Source: JAVXNW01 sp036645575 (GTDB lineage: Bacteria > Bacillota > Clostridia > Christensenellales > Aristaeellaceae). Taken from it: 38,483 nucleotides of DNA. The stretch lies in contig JAVXNW010000009.1 in assembly GCA_036645575.1 (NCBI GenBank), positions 1 through 38,483 on the forward strand, given 5' to 3'. Shown in pieces: positions 32,267 through 38,483 of the stretch. The stretch's first letter is position 1. Each line of letters begins with the position of its first letter. The translations under genes were made by a program, and so were the position numbers. The notes beneath the pieces are model-generated. The model was not told where the DNA came from and did not search any database. It saw nothing but the letters and a program-made list of their open reading frames with translations.

Positions 32267-32881
32267 ATGAAATCGATTCGAATTGCGGCATTGGCGGCGC
32301 TGGTGGCGCTGTGTCTGGCGGGGTGTCAAGGCGCGCCGTCTGACGCGAAGATCAAGGAGGCGCTGGACGCGGGCACGATCACGGTGGAGGACGCAAAGGA
32401 GAAGGGCTGGATCGACGACGCGTGGATCAAGAAAAACTTTACATCGATCAAGGCGGCGACCAAGATTCATGTGTTCGACAAATTCGAAACCACCTATTTG
32501 GACGGCACCCCGGTTTCTTCAGACGTCATCTCGGGAAAGATGTGTCTGGTGTTTTTCGACACGACCAAGGAAGAGACCATGCAAAAGCTGAAGGTCTTTG
32601 AGCAGGTCGACGAAGAACTAAGGGAGATGGGGATACCGGTCATGGGCATCCTCATGGACGTGGATCCCGAGGCGGCGAAAGAGAAGCTGGCGCACTGCAC
32701 CTTTCCGGTCATTGTCTACAACCAGGACATGCAAAGGGCGCTTGAAAAGTATGAAAGCGTGCTGGACGCGGACGTGGTGTCGGTGTTTACCAAGGAGGGC
32801 GGATTCTATTCTGCTTGGCACACAGAGGCGCAAGCGGAGGAGCTTGTGTCCTTTGCAAAGCTGCTTTCCGATGAGACATAA
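32267..32881 (+). CDS. Thioredoxin-fold-like lipoprotein lacking CXXC
   Basis: 204 aa from ATG 32267 after GAGGAGGATTACG. Lipobox LAGC, Cys19. After a short linker with ALDAGTITVEDAKEKGWID, the domain from about residue 64 has the order of a TlpA/ResA-like thioredoxin fold: VFDKFETTYLDG, CLVFFDTTKEETMQKL, GIPVMGILMDVDPE and FPVIVYN. Where active proteins have WCGPC or CXXC, this one has TTKEE, so it cannot do dithiol exchange at that site. Cys residues remain at the strand start (CLVFF) and in AHCTFP. It is the first gene of a four-gene redox operon and may be a partner or substrate-binding subunit (inference). Confidence 0.75.
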   Translation: MKSIRIAALAALVALCLAGCQGAPSDAKIKEALDAGTITVEDAKEKGWIDDAWIKKNFTSIKAATKIHVFDKFETTYLDGTPVSSDVISGKMCLVFFDTTKEETMQKLKVFEQVDEELREMGIPVMGILMDVDPEAAKEKLAHCTFPVIVYNQDMQRALEKYESVLDADVVSVFTKEGGFYSAWHTEAQAEELVSFAKLLSDET

Positions 32882-33008
32882 CCTGATTGCCGGGGCGATA
32901 TTGGCGCTGGCGGTCGTCTTTATCTGCGCGGGCGTCCTTCGCGGCGAGGCGCAGGTGGTCTTGAGCAAGGGCATCAACCTGTGTTTGGAGTGTGTGGGCA
33001 TTGGCTAA
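32871..33008 (+). CDS. CD1871A-type small CXXC membrane protein
   Basis: 45 aa; the ATG overlaps the last codons of the preceding lipoprotein gene. A single hydrophobic helix (about 5-21) is followed by a short tail ending NLCLECVGIG, the CXXC signature of the small CD1871A-type proteins of Clostridia. The CXXC would face the outside if the N-terminus is inside, placing it next to the thioredoxin-fold lipoproteins. It is too short to be noticed by many gene finders. Function is not established; electron relay or metal/cluster binding are the obvious options. Confidence 0.78.
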   Translation: MRHNLIAGAILALAVVFICAGVLRGEAQVVLSKGINLCLECVGIG

Positions 33009-33849
33009 GAACAAAAACAGGTGGAAGGTTCAGGCGCTTTCCGCGCTTTTAAGCAACGCCCACCTCAATGGTTTTTTCACGGGGAAAATCGCCAAGGGAA
33101 GGCTCAAGGGCGTCTGCATTCCGGGGCTCAACTGCTATTCGTGCCCCGGGGCGCTCGCTTCATGCCCGATTGGCAGTTTGCAGGCGGTGATCGGCTCCTC
33201 AAAATTCCAGTTTTCCTATTATGTCGTGGGCATTTTGATTTTATTTGGGGTGCTATTTGGGCGACTGGTCTGCGGGTTCCTCTGTCCGTTTGGCTGGGTT
33301 CAGGAACTGCTGAACAAGATCCCAGCCAAGAAGTTTTCCAGTCAAAGATGGAAGATGCTGACGCAGGTGAAATACGTCATTTTGCTCCTGTTCGTCGTGG
33401 TGCTGCCGATGACGATCGTCAGTGAGGTGGGCATGGGGGAACCGTGGTTTTGCAAGTGGCTGTGCCCGGCGGGGGTGCTGGAGGGCGCGATACCGCTTGC
33501 TGTGGTCGATAGCGGCATTCGCGCGGCGCTCGGAGGGCTATTTACCTGGAAGAGCTGCCTGCTGCTGGGCGTCTGTACGCTGTCGGTGTTTTTCTATCGC
33601 CCGTTTTGCAAGTGGTTTTGCCCGCTCGGCGCGTGCTATGCGCTGTTTAACAAGCGGTCATTTTACCGATTTTCGATCGATACGGAAAAGTGCACGAAAT
33701 GCGGAGCCTGCGAAAAGGTGTGCAAGATGGACGTGGCGGTCTACAAAACGCCCAACCACGCCGAGTGCATTCGCTGTGGCGACTGCCTCCGCACCTGCCC
33801 GCACGGAGCGATTTGCCCGAGCATCCGTTTAGGGAACAAGAGAGAATAA
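33001..33849 (+). CDS. Polytopic 4Fe-4S membrane protein (NapH/YccM-like)
   Basis: A TTG at 33001 is preferred (282 aa, MAKNKNRWK); GTG 32992 is possible. It overlaps the small CXXC gene by eight bases. Four or five membrane helices alternate with Cys clusters: NCYSCPGALASCPIG, CGFLCPFGWVQE, CKWLCPAG and CKWFCPLGACYALF. At the C-terminus are two ferredoxin motifs, CTKCGACEKVCKMDV and CIRCGDCLRTCPHGA. NapH, NosR and YccM-type proteins move electrons across or along the membrane. Here it is likely to pass electrons from a cytoplasmic donor to the exported thioredoxin-fold proteins encoded on both sides (inference). Confidence 0.87.
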   Translation: MAKNKNRWKVQALSALLSNAHLNGFFTGKIAKGRLKGVCIPGLNCYSCPGALASCPIGSLQAVIGSSKFQFSYYVVGILILFGVLFGRLVCGFLCPFGWVQELLNKIPAKKFSSQRWKMLTQVKYVILLLFVVVLPMTIVSEVGMGEPWFCKWLCPAGVLEGAIPLAVVDSGIRAALGGLFTWKSCLLLGVCTLSVFFYRPFCKWFCPLGACYALFNKRSFYRFSIDTEKCTKCGACEKVCKMDVAVYKTPNHAECIRCGDCLRTCPHGAICPSIRLGNKRE

Positions 33850-33862
33850 AGGGGTATGTGTC

Positions 33863-34399
33863 ATGAAAAAGTGGATGAGTATCTTGCTGGCGGCGGTCTG
33901 CCTGTTTTCGTTTGCTGGATGTCAAAGGGAGGAGATCGGCGTGACCATCAAGCCATTTCCGGCGTTTAAAAGCGTGGATTTTGAGGGAAACGCGATCGAC
34001 AACGACGTCTTTAAAGACTACGACGCCACCATCGTCAACGTCTGGTCAAACGGCTGCGGCAGCTGCATCGAAGAAATGCCGGAGCTTGAGGCGTACTACC
34101 AGCAGTTTAAGGACAAGGACGTGCACCTCATGGGGATCGCCGTGAGCGCCTGCGATTCGCAGCAGGAGCGCGCGCAATCGGCGGCCATCCTAGAGAAAAA
34201 GGGCGTCACCTATCCGAACCTGATCCTCGACCCCGAGAGTGACTTTTACCGGGACTTCATCGGGGACATCGCGGGCTTTCCCGCCACCTACGTCGTGGAC
34301 CGCAACGGGAATATGGTGGGCGCGCCGATTACCGGGGTGGTCAAGCCGCAGGAGGACAGGCTGATCAAGCGAATCGAGCAGGCGCAAGCGCAGAATTGA
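33863..34399 (+). CDS. TlpA/ResA-like thioredoxin-fold lipoprotein
   Basis: 178 aa from ATG 33863. Lipobox FAGC, Cys20. The fold follows the TlpA/ResA/AhpC-TSA pattern: FPAFKSVDFEGN, then the active-site motif CGSC in NVWSNGCGSCIEEMPELE, then the GFPATYVVD cis-Pro loop and NGNMVG. It is therefore a membrane-tethered thiol oxidoreductase facing outside. Its motif is CGSC rather than the common CGPC. As the last gene of the operon it is the probable terminal electron carrier, while the 4Fe-4S membrane protein would reduce it (inference). No CcdA/DsbD gene is present. Confidence 0.88.
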   Translation: MKKWMSILLAAVCLFSFAGCQREEIGVTIKPFPAFKSVDFEGNAIDNDVFKDYDATIVNVWSNGCGSCIEEMPELEAYYQQFKDKDVHLMGIAVSACDSQQERAQSAAILEKKGVTYPNLILDPESDFYRDFIGDIAGFPATYVVDRNGNMVGAPITGVVKPQEDRLIKRIEQAQAQN

Positions 34400-34514
34400 G
34401 CGGAGCGGGGGTCAAAAAGCGGCGCGCGGGGGAGGCCGGGGGCGCGCGGCGGGCGTATTTGACGCGGGAACGCCATGAAATCGACAGATTTTCCGGATAA
34501 TTGCGCGCATTTGG

Positions 34515-34543
34515 TTGACGGAACGGCTCGCGCAAGGTATACT
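34515..34543 (+). promoter_or_regulatory. Promoter of the large diguanylate cyclase gene
   Basis: TTGACG (34515-34520) and TATACT (34538-34543) with a 17-base spacer. The leader to the proposed ATG is about 135 bases, and no c-di-GMP riboswitch pattern was seen in it. Confidence 0.75.
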
Positions 34544-34685
34544 GAAAGTTACTAGTACGGTTAAAAAACACAAGACGAATGTCACACGCCATGCGCGGCT
34601 CGCCACGACGGTCATGGGGCGCGCCAAGCGCCCGCAGGTTGCGGTTTCCAAGGCGGCGGGGCAGGGGATGGAAGGACGGTTCTGT

Positions 34686-37600
34686 ATGAAGCACAAGAGA
34701 ATCACCATGAGGATAGGCTGCGTGTTGGCGATTTTTGCCATCGCGCTGATGACCACATGGGATTTTTCGGTTCAACTGCAGAACACATTGACGAAAGAGG
34801 TCTATCGAACGCTTTCTGAGGTTGCGGTCGATTACAACAAGGCCTTTTCAGATCGCATCGCCTACAACATCAAGACGATGAAGGTGCTGGCGGGCAGCTT
34901 GGCGGGCATGAAGGGTCAGGCGAGGCGAGAAATCGTCCGCATCTTGCAAAATGCGGTGGACGACGGCGCGTTTGTAAAGATGGCGGTGTGCGACGCAAGC
35001 GGGCACAGCTATGGCAATGACGGGACCGTGGTGGATATCGCGCATCGCGACTACTTTCACCAGGCGATGCGGGGAAAGGCAAATGTCAGCGCGCCGCTGG
35101 TCAACGCGGTGACCGGGAAACGGTGCATCGTGATCGCCGTGCCGATTCGCGACAAGAGCCGATCGCCGATGGGCGCGCTGCTGGGCGTATACCCGCTGGA
35201 TACCACCGGATCGCAATTGCTGGACTTTAACTATCACCGGGAGGGGTACGGCTTTGTCGTGACGCCCGATGGCACCATCGTCCTTTCGAGCGAGCATGCG
35301 GACAAATTGTCCGACGAGGAGAACCTCTTTTCGTTTTTTGAAAAGACGGAGCAATTGGGTTTTTCGACGCAGACGCTCAGAACCGCGATAAAAAACGGCG
35401 AAAGCGCGCACTTTGCCTTTCGCTATCATGGCGAGAAGCGCTTTGTCAGCTGTATGCCCTCGTCGGTCAACGACTGGTACACGTTCAGCATTGCCTCGGA
35501 CGCGCTGATGTGCGAGCAGGAAAGGGACACCAACCGGATCGTCTTTAGATTGGTGTTGGGGCTAATTGCCGCGGGCATTTTGCTGGTTATGTGGCTTGTC
35601 CTGGGAAACCGACGCCACAACAAGGAGACCATGCGGGCCAACCAGCGGTATCAATCGCTGCTTTCGCACATGAACGGCGGCATGATCATCGCGGTTCACG
35701 CACTGACCGCCGAGGAGACCATCGCCGTCTACGTAAGCTCCGGGTTTACCGACATGACCGGCTATACCCTTCTGGACATTCAAACCCTTTACGCGGGCAA
35801 GTACCTGGACGTCATCTTGGCCGAGGACCGCAAAAACGTGTTTGACATCTATTTGCGGCAGCTTAAGCAGGGCAATACCTATCGCATGCCGTATCGCATT
35901 CGCAAAAAAGACGGGTCCATCGTCTGGGTGATGGACAACGGGTACCTGGTCGAGGACGTGGACGGACTGCGCAATTACAGCATCATTGCGGATATCACCG
36001 TGATCAAGCAGCAGGAAGAGGCGCTGCGCCTGAGCGAAAACCGCTTTTCGGTCGCCGTCAACGCCTCGAGCGGCACGCTCTTTGAGATAGACCTCGAGCG
36101 GAAGCGGTATACGCATTTCGAGAACGCCGAGCGGATATTTGGCATAGCGGCCGAAAAGCTCTTGGCGGACACCGAGGTGTTTTCCGCGCTGCCATACGAT
36201 GAATTTGTGGACGCGGTGACCGACTACTTTTTCCATCCCGACGACGTCGCCCGCGCCAAGGACGCCATGGGGGCGCTTATAAGGAACAAGACTGCCAGCT
36301 ATGAAGCCCGGCTTCGCCGCTTTGACGGAGGCTACATCTGGGCCAGGGTGGATTTGAGCTTGAGCCTCAATCGAGAGGGGCAGCCGTCGCGGCTGGTCGG
36401 GTTTATGACCGACATCGACGACATCAAAAAGCAGGCGGAGGTGCTGGAAAACAAGGTGCAGGCCGACCCGATGACGGGACTGTACAACAAAATCGCCATG
36501 GCCACCCTTGCCAACAAGATCCTAAGCGAGTACCCCAACGGGCGTCACGCGTTGATCGTACTGGACATTGACGACTTCAAGGGCATCAACGACACGCTGG
36601 GGCACGCCTTTGGCGACCTTGTGCTGATCGAATTGTCCACAAAGCTAAAGGTCTCGTTCCGAAACAACGACATCGTGGGGCGCATGGGCGGAGACGAGTT
36701 CGCGGTGCTGATGAAAAACGTGCCCGACACGAGCAGCGTGCTCAAGAAGGCGACCGAATTATCCGGGGCGTTTCGCCAGACCTATGCCGGCGAAAAGGGA
36801 GAATACACCATTTCTTGCAGCATTGGCATCATCATGATCGAAAAGGCCGGCGAGACGTTTGACAAGCTCTACCGCAAGGCGGACGCCGCGCTCTATCGCG
36901 CCAAGCAAGACGGCAAGGATCAGTTTGTGCTCTATCAGGAAAAGGACGCGGCGCTTTACTCGATCGATTGCACGCGGACAAACGACGAGGAACTGCAAAA
37001 CCTGAAGGCGTCGCACACCATCGAGGCGCAGATTTTTGAACTGCTGTACACCGCGAAGGACTTTAGCCTGAGCATCAACATGGCCTTGGCCGCGATCGGC
37101 CAGCAGTACCACGTGAGCCGGGTGGCCATCTTTGAAAACGACGCGGAAAACCGCACGACCAGCAACATCTACGAGTGGTGCAACGCGGGCGTGACATCCG
37201 CCATGGCCAACCTGCAAAACATGCACATCACATTGGGCGGCGAGTCGATCCTCGACTGCTTTGACGCAGACGGCCTGCTCTACTGCAACGACGTTCGCGA
37301 ATTGCCGCGCTACATGCGGGAGATTTTGCTGGAAAAGGACACTTTGTCCAACCTGCAAGTGGCCATCTTTAACGACGACAGGATCTGCGGATTCATCGGG
37401 TTTGACGAGTGCACGGCGTACAGGGTGTGGACATCGGAGGAGATTGAAAAGCTCTCCTTCCTCTCCAAAGTGCTCAGCGTGTTTTTGTTCAAGCGCAAAA
37501 CCGAGGTCGCCGTGATTGAAAACCTGCACACCCGCCTTAAGATATTGGACGTGCTGCCGGACTACATCTGCGTCGTCAACCCTGAAACCCACGCGCTTGT

Positions 37601-37871
37601 CTACGCAAACGGCAAGATGCAACAGCTGCTTCCAGAAGCGCGACCGGGCGCCTTTTGCTTTACGACGCTGCGCGGCGGGCAGGCCGCGCCCTGCGAGACC
37701 TGCCTGATTGAGCGCGTCAAGCGCGGGGACACGAGCAACCTTGAGATTGTGAGCGCGGATGGGCGACTGCGCCTAACCGTCAAGGCGCTTTCGATCAACT
37801 GGAGCGACGACAAGAAAATGGTGCTGCTCTACGGCACCGAAAAGCCGCGGATACAGCGCGGAAACGCCTAG
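34686..37871 (+). CDS. Multi-sensor diguanylate cyclase (Cache-PAS-PAS-GGDEF-GAF-PAS)
   Basis: 1061 aa from ATG 34686 after GGAAGGA; the frame is open upstream to the promoter. TM1 at about 8-26, a dCache-like extracellular domain, TM2 at about 285-307, PAS at 316-440 and 450-582, and GGDEF at about 590-755. The catalytic motif GGDEF is at 668-672, with an inhibitory RXXD site RNND at 659-662, so normal feedback is expected. Beyond the cyclase lie a GAF-like domain (about 775-935) and a terminal PAS (about 945-1055) with a CysX11-Pro-CXXC motif (Cys991, Cys1003, Cys1006) that could bind metal or sense redox. Sensors after the catalytic domain are unusual. Its own promoter separates it from the redox operon. 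Confidence 0.9.
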   Translation: MKHKRITMRIGCVLAIFAIALMTTWDFSVQLQNTLTKEVYRTLSEVAVDYNKAFSDRIAYNIKTMKVLAGSLAGMKGQARREIVRILQNAVDDGAFVKMAVCDASGHSYGNDGTVVDIAHRDYFHQAMRGKANVSAPLVNAVTGKRCIVIAVPIRDKSRSPMGALLGVYPLDTTGSQLLDFNYHREGYGFVVTPDGTIVLSSEHADKLSDEENLFSFFEKTEQLGFSTQTLRTAIKNGESAHFAFRYHGEKRFVSCMPSSVNDWYTFSIASDALMCEQERDTNRIVFRLVLGLIAAGILLVMWLVLGNRRHNKETMRANQRYQSLLSHMNGGMIIAVHALTAEETIAVYVSSGFTDMTGYTLLDIQTLYAGKYLDVILAEDRKNVFDIYLRQLKQGNTYRMPYRIRKKDGSIVWVMDNGYLVEDVDGLRNYSIIADITVIKQQEEALRLSENRFSVAVNASSGTLFEIDLERKRYTHFENAERIFGIAAEKLLADTEVFSALPYDEFVDAVTDYFFHPDDVARAKDAMGALIRNKTASYEARLRRFDGGYIWARVDLSLSLNREGQPSRLVGFMTDIDDIKKQAEVLENKVQADPMTGLYNKIAMATLANKILSEYPNGRHALIVLDIDDFKGINDTLGHAFGDLVLIELSTKLKVSFRNNDIVGRMGGDEFAVLMKNVPDTSSVLKKATELSGAFRQTYAGEKGEYTISCSIGIIMIEKAGETFDKLYRKADAALYRAKQDGKDQFVLYQEKDAALYSIDCTRTNDEELQNLKASHTIEAQIFELLYTAKDFSLSINMALAAIGQQYHVSRVAIFENDAENRTTSNIYEWCNAGVTSAMANLQNMHITLGGESILDCFDADGLLYCNDVRELPRYMREILLEKDTLSNLQVAIFNDDRICGFIGFDECTAYRVWTSEEIEKLSFLSKVLSVFLFKRKTEVAVIENLHTRLKILDVLPDYICVVNPETHALVYANGKMQQLLPEARPGAFCFTTLRGGQAAPCETCLIERVKRGDTSNLEIVSADGRLRLTVKALSINWSDDKKMVLLYGTEKPRIQRGNA

Positions 37872-37945
37872 CGGCGGGGGCGGCGCGGCGGGCGGAGGGC
37901 GGCGGCGCGGCGTCAAGGAGCGCGTGAAGAAAAGGGCGGTCTTTA

Positions 37946-38106
37946 GGGAACCGCTGAATAAATCCCGCACGCGCTAGCGGCTGAATTTCCGCCATCTTCG
38001 CCCTGCAAAATCCTCGACGTAGCGCTGCTACGCCTTTGGCTGTTGCATGACGAATCTGGCGGAAATTCAGCTCGCCATCGCGCACGTTCTTTAATCAGCG
38101 CTTCCC
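37946..38106. mobile_element. MITE-like hairpin element, 161 bp with TA target
   Basis: Ends GGGAACCGCTGAATAAA and TTTAATCAGCGCTTCCC are imperfect terminal inverted repeats, flanked on both sides by TA (37944-37945 and 38107-38108). The arms extend about 55 bases: GCTGAATTTCCGCCA (37980-37994) is perfectly matched by TGGCGGAAATTCAGC (38057-38071). A small internal near-palindrome GTAGCGCTGCTAC sits at 38019-38031. There is no coding capacity. TA duplication and long hairpin arms fit a Tc1/IS630-type MITE. Confidence 0.75.
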
Positions 38107-38213
38107 TAGCAATCTGTGCGCTTTTGTCCATTTATTGTGTCACATGGGGCACGCTTTTCGGCGGAATCTGTGATACCTCAACAAAGTTAACCGAGGAAAA
38201 TGTGAAAAGGCTA

Positions 38214-38242
38214 TTGCTTGATGGGGCGGCCTGTGGTATAAT
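38214..38242 (+). promoter_or_regulatory. Promoter of the zinc-ribbon gene
   Basis: TTGCTT (38214-38219), 17 bases, then TATAAT (38237-38242), preceded by TGG (extended -10). Confidence 0.75.
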
Positions 38243-38249
38243 ACGTATT

Positions 38250-38370
38250 AGCCCGGTATGAGCAACCCCTTAAATAGTCCGTATCCCCTCCGGTGGTGAT
38301 TCTACCGATGACAGGACTCGGTTGAAATTCAGGGAGGTCATGGTAGGGCACAATCATCTATTAGGAGGAT
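38250..38370 (+). other. Foldable 5' leader of the zinc-ribbon gene
   Basis: About 130 bases lie between promoter and start. Possible helices are AGTCC (38276-38280) with GGACT (38313-38317), CGGTGG with CTACCG (about 38291-38307), ACCGA with TCGGT (about 38304-38322) and CCTCC (38287-38291) with GGAGG (38333-38337). Some exclude each other, as in a switch. The sequence was not recognised as a known riboswitch. Confidence 0.35.
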
Positions 38371-38378
38371 TTTTCCAA

Positions 38379-38483
38379 ATGTTTGAAGACAAGACGTTGA
38401 CCTGCCGTGAGTGCGGCGCCGAATTCGTGTTCACCGCTTCTGAGCAGCAGTTTTATGCCGACAAGGGCTTCCAGAACGAGCCC
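38379..38483 (+). CDS. Zinc-ribbon domain protein, 3' end outside the window
   Basis: ATG 38379 follows TTAGGAGGATTTTTCC; only 35 codons are visible. The sequence opens MFEDKTLTCRECGAEFVFT, with Cys9 and Cys12 as the first half of a zinc ribbon, followed by ASEQQFYADKGFQNEP, which normally precedes the second CXXC pair in the small zinc-ribbon proteins of Firmicutes. No enzymatic role is known for these. The long, structured leader is unusual for such a gene. Confidence 0.8.
   Translation, partial: MFEDKTLTCRECGAEFVFTASEQQFYADKGFQNEP

Larger units (their letters stand above)
37872..38378. other. Intergenic region carrying the MITE-like element and zinc-ribbon promoter
   Basis: No coding frame is supported. 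It holds a GC-rich stretch (37872-37940), the 161-bp hairpin element, a promoter and a foldable leader. The preceding gene has no obvious terminator apart from the element. Confidence 0.6.

Noticed and set aside
34550..34685. c-di-GMP riboswitch in the leader of the large diguanylate cyclase
   Set aside because: No GEMM-like core, tetraloop receptor pattern or conserved A-rich joints were visible.
1..38483. tRNA, rRNA or CRISPR features
   Set aside because: No cloverleaf with a GTTCGANNC loop, rRNA core sequence or regularly spaced direct repeats was found on reading both strands.

Overview
The window looks like chromosomal DNA of a GC-rich, probably spore-forming member of the Clostridia (Bacillota). 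The reasons are strong AGGAGG-type ribosome binding sites, near-consensus sigma-A promoters, a YlmC/YmxH-type PRC-barrel protein, NrdR, a GHKL/LytTR two-component pair, lipoproteins, an LL-H-type holin and a tiny CD1871A-type CXXC protein. The genus cannot be told from the sequence. No rRNA, tRNA, CRISPR array or complete prophage was seen.

Layout. 1-5.3 kb: the 3' part of a C39-like peptidase gene, a membrane diguanylate cyclase divergent from a BMP-type substrate-binding lipoprotein, and an exported polysaccharide deacetylase. 5.5-11 kb: ymxH-like gene, nrdR, a PhoP/PhoR-type two-component system, an exported peptidoglycan-binding protein whose L,D-transpeptidase-like domain has lost its catalytic His/Cys motif, and a membrane-anchored protein ending in 37-bp tandem repeats. 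11-13.5 kb: an ArsR/SmtB repressor and a Zn/Cd/Pb-type P1B ATPase behind a palindromic operator. 14-19.6 kb: an exported C69 dipeptidase, then an operon of glycerate kinase, divergent HpaI-family protein, 2-hydroxyacid dehydrogenase and a YaiI/YqxD protein, then a small membrane protein. 19.7-21.7 kb: an ECF-type S component behind a structured leader, an unidentified protein and an orphan holin. 21.8-24 kb: divergent GHKL kinase and LytTR regulator. 24.1-30 kb: two fused ATPase-permease ABC proteins divergent from an OmpR-type two-component system, resembling peptide-sensing/detoxification modules. 30.1-32.2 kb: a MATE exporter and TetR repressor with two operator-like palindromes. 32.2-34.4 kb: a compact redox operon: a thioredoxin-fold lipoprotein without CXXC, a 45-aa CXXC protein, a polytopic Fe-S protein and a TlpA/ResA-like lipoprotein with CGSC. 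34.5-37.9 kb: a 1061-aa multi-sensor diguanylate cyclase. 37.9-38.5 kb: a 161-bp MITE-like hairpin element and the start of a zinc-ribbon protein gene with a long, foldable leader.

The common theme is envelope sensing and envelope maintenance: three two-component systems, two diguanylate cyclases, metal and drug efflux, cell-wall proteins and an extracytoplasmic redox module. The best candidates for something undescribed are the redox operon, the structured leaders before the ECF S component and the zinc-ribbon gene, the inactivated L,D-transpeptidase, the non-canonical HpaI-family protein, and the in-frame 42-bp repeats in an ABC protein linker.
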